Origin: an uncultured Lachnospiraceae bacterium
GTDB taxonomy: Bacteria > Bacillota > Clostridia > Lachnospirales > Lachnospiraceae
Reading direction: 5' to 3'
Assembly (NCBI GenBank): GCA_910577115.1
Contig: CAJTMC010000059.1
Span: 1-18,133, forward strand
Length of the DNA stretch: 18,133 nucleotides
The notes beneath the pieces were generated by a model that was given only the letters and a program-made list of their open reading frames with translations, did not search any database and was not told the origin of the DNA. Below, piece after piece: positions 1-6,895 of the stretch. A program made the translations under genes and the position numbers. Every line of letters begins with the position of its first letter. The first letter of the stretch is position 1.

Positions 1-200
1 GGACGGATTTTAATGTCACGCTTTATTTTAAGGTTACATATAAAGGAACGGAATATTTGGGGAATGTTGTATACACGAATGGGAAAAATAATTATGAAAC
101 CTTTTTTGATAAGTCTTGCCCTTTGAAAATAGTGCATGATGGATTTGATTGGTCGGATTTTGCGTTTGAATTTGTGTTTTGTGTGGAATCTGGCTCGTAG
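1..200 (+). CDS. 3' end of an unknown protein gene, cut by the window edge
   Basis: An open frame enters from the left edge (first full codon at position 3) and runs for 65 codons to TAG at 198-200. The translated piece is rich in aromatic and beta-strand-like residues, with segments such as VTLYFKVTYKGTEYLGNVVY and a final CVESGS. This suggests the last beta-rich part of a larger protein, but I do not recognise the family. It lies just upstream of a strong terminator and of remnants of conjugative or transposon genes, so it may belong to the same mobile element; that is inference from position only. No start codon is visible in the window, and codon use looks ordinary for this AT-rich genome. 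Confidence 0.55.
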   Translation, partial: TDFNVTLYFKVTYKGTEYLGNVVYTNGKNNYETFFDKSCPLKIVHDGFDWSDFAFEFVFCVESGS

Positions 201-211
201 TAGAAAGAAAC

Positions 212-242
212 CAATATCCAGCGGCATAGCTGGTGGATATTG
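212..242. repeat. Inverted repeat just after the first gene
   Basis: CAATATCCA (212-220) is perfectly repeated inverted as TGGATATTG (234-242). A second, nested inverted pair, CCAGC/GCTGG, lies inside. The structure starts 12 bases after the stop codon at 200. No T-run follows, so a classical terminator is not supported; it may stabilise the 3' end of the transcript or be part of an element end. Confidence 0.5.
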
Positions 243-326
243 AGTTTGGCATTTGTTCTAATTTCCCGTTTGTCAAAACAACCATTACCACAATCACAAC
301 AGAATAAATAATACAACACAGCGTCA

Positions 327-360
327 GAGCGTATAGAATAAGTCTATGCGCTCTATTTTT
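327..360 (+). terminator. Rho-independent terminator
   Basis: GAGCGTATAGA (327-337) pairs with TCTATGCGCTC (343-353) through 11 pairs including one G-U wobble. The loop is ATAAG, and TATTTTT follows directly. It probably ends the transcript of the gene that enters from the left edge, and it separates that gene from the tnpW remnant. Confidence 0.75.
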
Positions 361-379
361 ATGTAAAGGAGCAGAGAAT

Positions 380-543
380 ATGGCAGAAGCCAAAAGCGAG
401 CAACAGCCCCACAGTTTCAAAAGGAAGTTGGGAACACCACTTACACCGTCAAGGTACATTTCAGTAAAGACATTGACAAAACCTTTAAGGACAGAGTGCA
501 AAAGCTGATTATCAATGAGTGCCTTGAAAAGAATCAGAAATAA
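380..543 (+). pseudogene. tnpW: tnpW-like transposon protein, frameshifted
   Basis: ATG at 380 follows a good ribosome site (AAAGGAG, 365-371) and opens with MAEAKSEQQPHSFKRKLG. After that, at about 428-433, the reading frame must shift by one base to continue as NTTYTVKVHFSKDID and reach TAA at 541-543. Joined, the two halves give a protein of about 54 residues with the FKRKIGxTTYTVxVHFS pattern of the TnpW family, small proteins of unknown role carried by clostridial Tn4451-like and conjugative transposons. The simplest reading is loss of one base between the AAG and GGG codons. In the unshifted frame translation ends after 41 residues (TGA, 503-505). Family assignment is from memory of the motif. 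Confidence 0.7.
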
Positions 544-551
544 TCCACATC

Positions 552-617
552 AACACTTTACAACCCTTATCAGAGGACAGCTTATTGTCTGCTATGGAAC
601 GTGCCGGAGCAGAGGAT
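552..617 (+). pseudogene. topB: Short relic of conjugative-element DNA topoisomerase III (topB)
   Basis: Codons from 552 read NTLQ and then PLSEDSLLSAMERAGAED, which matches a conserved stretch of the type IA topoisomerase III (TopB) encoded by Firmicutes integrative conjugative elements, where P-x-HFTEDSLLSAMExAGxED precedes the winged-helix part. Just upstream, in another frame, 545-562 reads PHQHFT, as if a few bases were inserted in the original PxHFTED stretch. After 617 the similarity stops and the reading becomes unrelated sequence. Nothing else of the roughly 700-residue enzyme is visible, so this is a non-functional fragment that marks the former presence of a conjugative element beside the tnpW remnant. 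Confidence 0.55.
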
Positions 618-685
618 ATTGGGGCAGAAAGTTTTTTCAGTTATGGATGCAATTTTTGCGTTTTGTGTGTTATAATTCATTTTAG

Positions 686-752
686 ATACCTCTCTGTTCA
701 ATAAGATTTTCACTAACCTGAAAGTCAGTAATCTTATTTTACTCTAAGGTAT
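686..752 (+). terminator. Nested palindrome with T-run, probable terminator or element end
   Basis: ATACCT (686-691) pairs with AGGTAT (747-752). Inside it, AATAAGATT (700-708) pairs perfectly with AATCTTATT (730-738), and inside that CTGA pairs with TCAG around AAG. The outer arm runs directly into TTTTT at 752-757, as for a plus-strand terminator. It lies exactly between the topB relic and the 3' end of the minus-strand pseudogene. It could equally be the structured end of a lost mobile element. Confidence 0.45.
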
Positions 753-758
753 TTTTTC

Positions 759-1685
759 TCAACCTTCTTTCTTGGAATTCCCTATATTTGAATTATACAG
801 GAAGCTCCTATAGTCGTTCTCAAATGAAAACGTATTCTCGTCGAACAATCTATAACTCCGCCCCTTTTTCCGAATCAAAAAAGTCATACGTTCAACCACT
901 TTCTCCCAATCCGTTCCAAAAAGATCCGCGATCTGCAATTCATCCCCTGTTTTGGACGAATAAATTTTTGCAATATAATCCCGGCTGTAATAGTTGTATG
1001 TAGTACTAAGTATCCTTCGGTATATAATGCTGACATAGGATTCGTCTGCATAAGCATAATCACATTCAAAGGAACATATTGTCCTCTCTTCCCACTCGTC
1101 TCACAACTCGTCAATAGTATTATAAAATTCAAGCTGTTCCGCATAAAACTGCTCTGCATCCGCTCTTATTTTTGGGATTAATTGTTTCCACCCCCAAAAC
1201 CGCATCGCTGATTTTTGGAAGGACAATCTGCGTGATCATTCCAATTCCCCGGTCACCCTTATGTTCCCATCCATATCCGCCACAATTGTACATGGCTGTC
1301 CGGAATTCTTCATAGATGCCTCCAAATATAAGCTCTTTGGCACCTGCTCTGTTACACACTCCTGATTTGCTCCGTTTTCATCGCAACGATACAGGTAATT
1401 GTAATGCACCGCGCTTCGATAATAATAAAAACCGTCTTTATATGTAATCGTTGTTTGATCAAGCGGAGAAATATACGGTTCCTCAGAAACGCCCTTATCC
1501 AAATTTACCGCGGTATCTGTTCCGCGGACGGACGCATTCTCCGAAAAGGCTTCCTCTGAAACATCACATGTATCTGTTTCACGAATGTCTGTTCGTCTGC
1601 TTTTATCTGTGATAAAACAGAATACTATTACTGCGACAAGAATAAATAATATTACGGCATATTTTTTATTGGCTCTCTTTTTCAT
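759..1685 (-). pseudogene. Broken gene for a membrane-anchored DUF3298/RsiV-like protein
   Basis: The gene starts at ATG 1685 with a GGGAG ribosome site. The N-terminus is KKRANKK followed by a hydrophobic helix (about residues 9-25) and then an extracytoplasmic part with FYYYRSAVHYNYLYRC at about residue 88. The first frame stops at 1236. The next part (MITQIVLPKISDAVLGVETI) lies one frame away, an extra A in an A-run near 1169-1173 returns to the first frame (RADAEQFYAEQLEFY), a TGA interrupts at 1101-1103, and the frame then continues through IAKIYSSKTGDELQIADLFG to TGA at 759. The last part fits the DUF3298 domain found in RsiV-type anti-sigma factors and PdaC-like proteins: a predicted yPxIsd/iN-I-xDAe segment, then T-G-xEL-x-xxDLF. 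At least three disabling changes are present. No sigma factor gene is adjacent. Confidence 0.6.
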
Positions 1686-1689
1686 ATAA

Positions 1690-2028
1690 TTGTTTCACTC
1701 CCATAGTTTCTATTATGAAAACACCATTTTACAACTTATGAAAACAACCACAAATACTGATGCGGCTTACCAATCAGGTTTATTTTTTACTAAAAAGCCT
1801 GTAAAGTGGCAATATGTTGCTCTCATTATAGCAGGCGATATAATGCATGCAAGAATATGTGGCAAAATGATGCAAAAATGATAACAAACGATAAAACTAT
1901 GATGAAAAACGTAATATTTTGTTTCTCTTAACTGTTTATTGGTTCCGTTTATCTGGCAGCTGCTGAGAAACCTGCGAAAGTTCCGCTGCTGCTATTGTGC
2001 ACTTGCACTAAATAATAGAAAGAATTGT
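1690..2028. other. Gene-free stretch
   Basis: I see no supported gene here. The only open frames are short, lack ribosome sites and resemble no family. It does hold a direct repeat TTATGAAAACA at 1713-1723 and 1736-1746 (23-base period). This sits just upstream of the minus-strand pseudogene and may once have been a regulator site for it. The rest is AT-rich with scattered stop codons. Confidence 0.5.
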
Positions 2029-2074
2029 TGTATCGAATCTGAGCGACGGTATAAATGCCGACAGATTTGATACA
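2029..2074. repeat. Long imperfect inverted repeat
   Basis: TGTATCGAATCTG (2029-2041) and CAGATTTGATACA (2062-2074) are inverted copies matching at 12 of 13 positions. The 20-base centre contains a second short inverted pair, CGG/CCG, around TATAAATG. It could form a stable cruciform or RNA hairpin. Function is unknown: an operator, a recombination site or an element end are all possible. Confidence 0.5.
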
Positions 2075-2120
2075 GTAATCCTGATCAATAACATTAACTT
2101 ACACTGCATGGTGGTATAAA

Positions 2121-2265
2121 TGCCGTCAGACATTATGCAGGCATCAGCCGAAACGACTGTATATATTGCAAATGGCATTGTGTCAACAGGGCAGGGGGTA
2201 TTTTTTGTATCGGATTATGCCGTCGAAATGCCGTCAACAAACAATCAGCCGTCATTTTGCCGTTA
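2121..2265 (+). repeat. Cluster of TGCCGTCA-type direct repeats before the Arc-like gene
   Basis: Copies of the octamer occur at 2121-2128 (TGCCGTCA), 2218-2225 (TGCCGTCG), 2229-2236 (TGCCGTCA), 2247-2254 (AGCCGTCA) and 2258-2265 (TGCCGTTA), with a related TGCCGACA at 2056-2063. The last four are crowded into 48 bases and the final one overlaps a TATAAT box. This is what an operator array for the ribbon-helix-helix protein encoded just downstream would look like. Confidence 0.5.
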
Positions 2266-2269
2266 TAAT
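2264..2269 (+). promoter_or_regulatory. Probable -10 box of the Arc-like gene
   Basis: A perfect TATAAT lies at 2264-2269, 33 bases before the ATG at 2303. The -35 region (about 2241-2246, ACAATC) is poor. This would fit a promoter whose activity depends on, or is blocked by, a protein bound at the overlapping TGCCGTC repeats. Confidence 0.45.
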
Positions 2270-2302
2270 GAAGTCATAAAGCCATTAAAGGAGTTGGTTC
2301 GC

Positions 2303-2473
2303 ATGACAAAGAAAATATCGAAATTTACGGTTCGGGTTGAAGATGAAATATTGAAAAAATTCTGCTATGTGGCGGAATACAATGCGCGTTCCGCCAACAA
2401 GGAAGTGGAATTTCTAATGAAAAGGCACATTGTCAAGTTTGAGAAAGCATACGGCAAAATAACGTTTGATTAA
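2303..2473 (+). CDS. Arc-type ribbon-helix-helix DNA-binding protein
   Basis: This 56-residue protein begins KKISKFTVRV (the predicted DNA-contacting beta strand), followed by two helices containing AEYNARSANKEVEFLMKRHI and the end FEKAYGKITFD. That is the pattern of the Arc/MetJ-like repressors common in Firmicutes, which dimerise through the strand and bind short repeated operators. I chose ATG 2303 because it has AAAGGAG eight bases upstream and because the probable -10 box at 2264 would place the start of transcription after any earlier ATG; the open frame extends back to 2120, but that part only reads through the TGCCGTC repeats. A terminator follows, so it is a single-gene unit. No toxin gene is next to it, so a toxin-antitoxin role is not supported; autoregulation is the likelier reading. 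Confidence 0.8.
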   Translation: MTKKISKFTVRVEDEILKKFCYVAEYNARSANKEVEFLMKRHIVKFEKAYGKITFD

Positions 2474-2503
2474 ATATTTGCGAACATAAGTGTATTACTT
2501 ACC

Positions 2504-2534
2504 GGCATTCGTTTTCTGATGTGAATGCCTTTTT
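2504..2534 (+). terminator. Rho-independent terminator after the Arc-like gene
   Basis: GGCATTC (2504-2510) pairs perfectly with GAATGCC (2523-2529) and is followed by TTTTT. It lies 30 bases after the stop codon of the Arc-like gene and directly before the promoter of the large lipoprotein gene. Confidence 0.8.
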
Positions 2535-2550
2535 CTTATACAGGAAGATA

Positions 2551-2559
2551 TGCTATAAT
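2551..2559 (+). promoter_or_regulatory. Extended -10 promoter of the 964-residue lipoprotein gene
   Basis: TGCTATAAT at 2551-2559 is an extended -10 element (TGnTATAAT), 45 bases before the ATG at 2605. The -35 region near 2531-2536 is only T-rich. It sits immediately after the terminator, as expected for the start of a new transcript. Confidence 0.6.
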
Positions 2560-2604
2560 GTTGTCAAAAAAGTATAAAAAACAGTCACAGTATGGAGGCT
2601 GAAT

Positions 2605-5499
2605 ATGAAAAAACAACAGTTCTTTATCCTTATTATAGTCTGCACATTTCTTTTAACAGCCTGCGCACAAGGCGTTGATGTAAAAGACAAACCAGACCCT
2701 CCCATGTTTGAACCGGATACCGCTTCAATAGCAGCGCCCGTCAGCGAAGAAATTCTCCCGCAAATTACGGATTGGCAGGACAAGCTTGTGGTTACTGCAA
2801 AGCAGGTTCAGGGTAATGCATTAGGCTATAGCCTTTTCAGAACCGCGGGGGAAATTTCCTATGTACGTGATGCGGATTATTTAATCGAAGAAAACGCTGT
2901 CGGAAACGGAATATTTATCTCTGAACATATGTCGGAAACGGAGGCATTTTTAGGGCACATATTGATAGAAGCGCTGAATAACCGAGGAGAGATTGCGGAA
3001 GAAAACAAACCGTATTTTACGGACTGGGCGATACAACAGCTAATTGGTACGAACTGGCAGCTTTTCGATAAAGACTGGACACCGGATTGGTATGCCTATG
3101 ACCGCTTTTACACACTTAGCAGTCTTTGGGGTGGCGTGGGATATGTGTTTACTTACACCATTTATGCAGACAATATGGCAGCCACAAGTACCGAAACACA
3201 GGCGGCAAAGATAAAATGCGCTGTTGCTCCTGACGGGATAATAAGCGGGATAAGCGTAGATATTTATTCTGTAGACAGGGAACATTCCGGCGTTCTTTAT
3301 ACGGAAAATACAACGGGGCTGTTCTGCGACGAGCATCAGGAGCCTGTTGTGGAGGCGGGTATAGAGCTTGCATACGGCGATACAGTGAAAACGGCGCAAC
3401 AGCTTGGAGCGTTTGCAATCGCTGCTTTGGAAAATAAGGGCGGCGATGTGGCGGAAGATAAAAATATGTTTGCAAACGAAACGGCATTTCAGTCGTTTTG
3501 GAACAATCAATGGGAACAGCTTGAGGATAACTGGAGGGCAAACCGTTTTTATAACTGTTACCGTACTGATAAGGGATACTTATATTATATTTATCCGGAT
3601 TATGAAAAAATGGGCGTTGAAACGGCAAAGGCGGTAATGCTTTGGTTTGATACGGATAACAAAAGCGGCAGACTTACGGACACAGCGCTTTTGACTGTTT
3701 CCATGACGAAAGAACAATATCAGGCGGCAAGGGTATATTTGGGAGAACGGAGTGTAGTTGTGAAAAACGGGGAACTGCAGGGGAACGGAAATGGTTTTAT
3801 ACCTGTTCCAACGGAAGCATTTATGCCGATGTTATTAAAAGAATATATGTTCGAAAACAAAGTGCCAAATATTTTGGAAAAAGTGCGTGAGAGCCGGATT
3901 TTTGCAGACGAGGAATTACAACCGTATCTGCTTGGGAAACACTTATGGAAAGAGCTGGAGGAGGATTCTGAAACGCTCGGAATTACAGGAGCAGGCGAGG
4001 GCTGGCAGCTCAAGGAGGGATATGACGCCTATTATTATCCGCACAATCAACGCGCGGGAAGCATTCATTACTGCTATTATTTTACATTTACCGAAGAAGG
4101 AGAGCATCAGGAAAAGGAACAGGAAAAGGTTCTCCGCATTGATACATGGGTATCCCAAAACGACGTTGCTGCAGTGGAACACAGTTGGTTTCTGAGGCGT
4201 AACGGCGAAGCAGCTATACAAAGAGCATTTGAAGCTGTAGTGGAACACAGTTGGTCTTTTGGGGATTTGCCGCAAAAGGAAACTGCACCGGCAGCTATTC
4301 AGGAAGATGTCTCAGATACGGATATTACGGCATTTTTGGCGTTTGACTGGACAGCGGACAGCGTTTTGTGGGAGCATGCGCTGCAGCCTGCGGACAGTGC
4401 ACAGGGATGGGAGTTTTCCGTTGCGGATATTGATTTTGATGGTATTTTGGAAATGCTCGTCACGTTTCCTGCCAATCATTGTGGGCAGAATTGTGTGTAT
4501 ATCTATCAACAGAAGACGGGACAAGTATCTTCTCTTGCGGATACGATTGCTGTTTTTGAGAAGTATATTCGTTTCGGAACGGATTATAAAAAGCTGTCAC
4601 CATATCTTGATATTGAACTGCTAGATGCTTATGTGGACGAAAATGGCGTGTATCGGTATCTTTCTTTGGATAACAGTTCTTTCGGAGGGGACAGTAAGGG
4701 CGGTATTTATACGTTATCTCTGTATGAAACGGTATTGGAACAGGGTACCGAGCCAAAGGAGCTGGTGCGAATTGAAGAGAATTGGCAGGAGGAGCAGCGC
4801 AAAATGTATTTCATTGACGAACGTGTGTACGAACTTGGCGCGCTGCGTGAGCTTCTTGCCACATATATGGACGGATATACGAAACGGGAAATCTGCTATC
4901 AAACAGCAGTAGAAATGTTTCCGCGCGATATTGTAGCTTGGAGCACTGCTCAAAAACGGCAGGCGTTAGAGATTTTGTATGACGCGCTGCTAACTGTTTT
5001 GAACGGACCGTATCCGGCGAAGACCGCAATCAGCTCGGCAATTGATTATACGATGCTTGAGGCGGAGGGCTATGAGATATTAAATGAAAATATATGCGTT
5101 GACCCAAAGCCTGTTTCGGAAGACAGCTGGCTTGCGGAACAGCTTAAGGATATAATCGGGACATTTGACAAAGATCGTAACAATATTGCGGATTATTTTC
5201 GTTTTGATTTGAATAATGATGGTATTGAGGAATATGTTGTTTCCGTATATGCATCAGGCTGGGTCGGTTCTGCCGGAAATTATGTTGTAATATTAAACCG
5301 GAAGGAAGACGGCAGCTCTGACAGAATTTTTGAAGTTACAACGCCATTGTATTTGCATGAGGGCGAATACAATCCGTTGGCAGTTTTGCAGGAAACGGCA
5401 GGCGGTTATTATAAAATTGTGCTTCCTTACAGTGTGATGATATGGCAGTATGACGTGGAAAAGGAAAAGTATGATATTGTGCGCCGATACAGACCGTAA
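2605..5499 (+). CDS. Large lipoprotein with FG-GAP-like Asp loops, function unknown
   Basis: This 964-residue protein has a clear lipoprotein signal: MKKQ, a hydrophobic stretch, and the lipobox LTAC with Cys20 as the lipid attachment site. It should therefore sit on the outer face of the cell membrane. The start follows TGGAGG at 2593-2598. The body has two related modules: NNRGEIAEENKPYFTDW to about residue 166, and ENKGGDVAEDKNMF to about residue 320, both with WxxLxxxW and aromatic runs. A third, weaker copy lies near residues 440-490. Asp-rich loops DIDFDGILEM (608-617) and DLNNDGIEEY (868-877) resemble the calcium-binding loops of FG-GAP/VCBS repeats. A 17-base DNA repeat (4173-4189 and 4239-4255, 66 bases apart) encodes VEHSW twice. 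No catalytic motif was seen. A 176-residue anchored protein follows after 59 bases, probably in the same transcript. Confidence 0.8.
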   Translation: MKKQQFFILIIVCTFLLTACAQGVDVKDKPDPPMFEPDTASIAAPVSEEILPQITDWQDKLVVTAKQVQGNALGYSLFRTAGEISYVRDADYLIEENAVGNGIFISEHMSETEAFLGHILIEALNNRGEIAEENKPYFTDWAIQQLIGTNWQLFDKDWTPDWYAYDRFYTLSSLWGGVGYVFTYTIYADNMAATSTETQAAKIKCAVAPDGIISGISVDIYSVDREHSGVLYTENTTGLFCDEHQEPVVEAGIELAYGDTVKTAQQLGAFAIAALENKGGDVAEDKNMFANETAFQSFWNNQWEQLEDNWRANRFYNCYRTDKGYLYYIYPDYEKMGVETAKAVMLWFDTDNKSGRLTDTALLTVSMTKEQYQAARVYLGERSVVVKNGELQGNGNGFIPVPTEAFMPMLLKEYMFENKVPNILEKVRESRIFADEELQPYLLGKHLWKELEEDSETLGITGAGEGWQLKEGYDAYYYPHNQRAGSIHYCYYFTFTEEGEHQEKEQEKVLRIDTWVSQNDVAAVEHSWFLRRNGEAAIQRAFEAVVEHSWSFGDLPQKETAPAAIQEDVSDTDITAFLAFDWTADSVLWEHALQPADSAQGWEFSVADIDFDGILEMLVTFPANHCGQNCVYIYQQKTGQVSSLADTIAVFEKYIRFGTDYKKLSPYLDIELLDAYVDENGVYRYLSLDNSSFGGDSKGGIYTLSLYETVLEQGTEPKELVRIEENWQEEQRKMYFIDERVYELGALRELLATYMDGYTKREICYQTAVEMFPRDIVAWSTAQKRQALEILYDALLTVLNGPYPAKTAISSAIDYTMLEAEGYEILNENICVDPKPVSEDSWLAEQLKDIIGTFDKDRNNIADYFRFDLNNDGIEEYVVSVYASGWVGSAGNYVVILNRKEDGSSDRIFEVTTPLYLHEGEYNPLAVLQETAGGYYKIVLPYSVMIWQYDVEKEKYDIVRRYRP

Positions 5500-5558
5500 C
5501 AGTAAATTTTGCAGAGGTTTGCATTTGTGCCCATTGGGGTTGAAGGTAAGAGGGATAT

Positions 5559-6089
5559 ATGTATAAGAAAATAGGAATTGGTATCATATTGTGTGTTTTT
5601 CTTTTTTTCCTGACGAACATCGTCATGGTTATTGTTGAAAATCGGACAGGAAAAATTCTGATAGAGGAAACGGAAGACGGAAAGGTGGTTGTTTTGTATG
5701 ATAAACAAAACCATGTAATCGATACGGTATCTTGTATTGAAAAAACAAGTGTCACGCAGTTGACGGACGATTTATATGAAATTGCTCAAAGCGTCGGTTC
5801 GCCTGCGCGGTATGTTTTTTATTATGATATAAAAACTTGCAGGGAATCGGAAGTGTTTTTTAACCCGATTTTAATTGAATATCAATATATTGCTTATATG
5901 GAAGACGGGGAGCTTGTTATTTGTGATATTTTTAATAAAGACATGTATTGCAGAACAATAGCAAGGGATTTTACAAAAACGGCAGATCCGGTTTCAGCAA
6001 TTAGAAGCATCACATTAGACGGCGAAGGGCGGTTTGTGATAGAATATTATCAAGGGGAAATGTATGAAATCGTAACGGAAACATTATAA
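5559..6089 (+). CDS. Single-pass anchored protein, 176 residues, unknown
   Basis: The N-terminus MYKK is followed by one long hydrophobic helix (about residues 5-26, IGIGIILCVFLFFLTNIVMV) and then a mostly beta-rich part predicted outside the membrane. The positive residues before the helix support an outward C-terminal domain. There is no lipobox Cys at the right place, so it is probably an uncleaved anchor rather than a lipoprotein. The ribosome site is AGAGGGA, seven to eight bases before the ATG at 5559. It lies 59 bases after the large lipoprotein gene without a terminator between, and a strong terminator follows 48 bases after its stop, so the two genes look like one operon. The family is not recognised, and no motif suggests an enzyme. 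Confidence 0.75.
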   Translation: MYKKIGIGIILCVFLFFLTNIVMVIVENRTGKILIEETEDGKVVVLYDKQNHVIDTVSCIEKTSVTQLTDDLYEIAQSVGSPARYVFYYDIKTCRESEVFFNPILIEYQYIAYMEDGELVICDIFNKDMYCRTIARDFTKTADPVSAIRSITLDGEGRFVIEYYQGEMYEIVTETL

Positions 6090-6137
6090 TTATGGAGGGG
6101 AAATGAGCGTTGGCTTGTTTCCCTAAAACGAAGAAAC

Positions 6138-6175
6138 AAATGCCTGATCGGACTACCTTTCAATCAGGCATTTTT
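6138..6175 (+). terminator. Strong Rho-independent terminator closing the two-gene operon
   Basis: AAATGCCTGAT (6138-6148) pairs perfectly with ATCAGGCATTT (6163-6173), with a 14-base loop and a T-run. It ends the transcript of the 964- and 176-residue protein genes. A smaller hairpin (GGGAAA 6098-6103 / TTTCCC 6118-6123) precedes it. Confidence 0.85.
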
Positions 6176-6421
6176 GCGCATTATCAAATTCTGCGGCGAG
6201 ACTGTTCCAAGTTTTGTTTCAACTCAAAAAAACGATATAAGATTTGTGAATAGTTGCAAAGGAGCAGAGCCGATTTTCTGGTTTCTGCCCTTCTCTCATT
6301 GCGGCTTTTTGTGGGCTTTCATTTTTTCTTGACATAAATAAACCTCCAAACTAAGTATTTTTATCTTACATCAGTTTGAAGGTTTACACAAACTTTGGAA
6401 TAGTCCCTCTGCGGCATCTTA
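6176..6421. other. Gene-free AT-rich remnant zone
   Basis: No gene can be supported here. The frames are short and unlike known families. It contains a consensus-like TTGACA at 6329-6334 without a good -10 partner, the inverted repeat described at 6341-6384, and the stretch TTTACACAAACTTTGGAATAG after it. That stretch recalls terminal repeats of IS256-type elements, but I cannot confirm this by eye. Confidence 0.4.
6341..6384 (-). terminator. Probable minus-strand terminator (imperfect inverted repeat)
   Basis: AACCTCCAAACT (6341-6352) and AGTTTGAAGGTT (6373-6384) are inverted copies with one mismatch. In RNA of the minus strand the mismatch becomes a G-U pair, giving a full 12-pair stem followed by UAUUUAU. 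It lies 38 bases beyond the stop of the minus-strand gene at 6422, so it may end that transcript. The 20-base loop is long for a terminator, and an insertion-sequence end is the alternative. Confidence 0.45.
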
Positions 6422-6713
6422 TTAGTACATAGGGCTGCTATTAAAAGTTTTCGTTAAATCGGCAGTTCGTTCTTCGCTGTCTAAAAAGTCTTTAATTTTA
6501 TAAACTGCGTCAATTTTTTTATACTTATCTGCTAAAGGAATACCAAAAATAATTTTATATAAATATCTTATTTCCTCTAATGTTACTTTTTTTAATATAT
6601 TATTTTTTTTCTTCGTCAGTAATATCCGGTTGAAATATTGACAGCAAATGTTCTTTAAAATATGCCAATACTTGTTCTTTTGTTTTAATGTCGGCTATTT
6701 CTGCCTTCCCCAT
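6422..6713 (-). pseudogene. Small unknown gene frameshifted in an A8 tract
   Basis: Reading down from ATG 6713 gives MGKAEIADIKTKEQVLAYFK and so on to DEEKK, stopping at 6600. One base later the other frame continues smoothly as ILKKVTLEEIRYLYKIIFG and KIDAVYKIKDFLDSEERTAD to TAA at 6422. Together they make about 97 residues of a compact, mainly helical, charged protein that I do not recognise. The break lies in a run of eight A (minus strand); nine would restore the frame. A TATAAT and AAGGAGAAGGAG upstream, on the minus strand, support a real gene, although the ATG best placed for that ribosome site reads a third frame (MIMKNIIWGRQK, then stop), so the true start is uncertain and may hold a second frameshift. 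A sequencing error or slippage-based switching cannot be excluded. Confidence 0.55.
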
Positions 6714-6865
6714 ATGATGTTCTTCATAATCATGCTCCTTCTCCTTCTCCTTGTAATTATGATTATTATACAAAAATATATCTATATTTACAATCAATAT
6801 TTGAACGGATATGATAAGTTGCCAATATCCGGCAAAAATGATGCAAGTTTGTGCAATTGCAGGAT

Positions 6866-6871
6866 TATAAT
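6866..6871 (+). promoter_or_regulatory. -10 box for the run of anchored-protein genes
   Basis: TATAAT at 6866-6871 lies 24 bases before the GTG start chosen at 6896. No convincing -35 was found at the right distance. If used, transcription would begin after the earlier in-frame GTG at 6851, which supports the later start. No other clear promoter was found before 13330. Confidence 0.45.
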
Positions 6872-6895
6872 AAAACCGAAAAGAGGTGGGGGCAT

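Noticed and set aside
788..1003. Plus-strand open frame of 71 codons
   Set aside because: It is the shadow of the minus-strand DUF3298-like pseudogene; it has no ribosome site and its composition is unlike a protein.
2120..2302. 61-residue N-terminal extension of the Arc-like protein
   Set aside because: It reads through TGCCGTC repeats and a -10 box; the ATG at 2303 has the ribosome site and the family's normal start.
2303..2473. Toxin-antitoxin pair
   Set aside because: No toxin-like gene lies on either side of the Arc-like gene; it is bounded by repeats and a terminator.
3040..3628. Long minus-strand open frames inside the large lipoprotein gene
   Set aside because: These are antisense shadows caused by base composition; the plus-strand frame is a complete lipoprotein with signal and ribosome site.
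6329..6400. IS256-like terminal repeat
   Set aside because: TTTACACAAACTTTGGAATAG recalls such ends, but no transposase piece or matching second end was found in the window.
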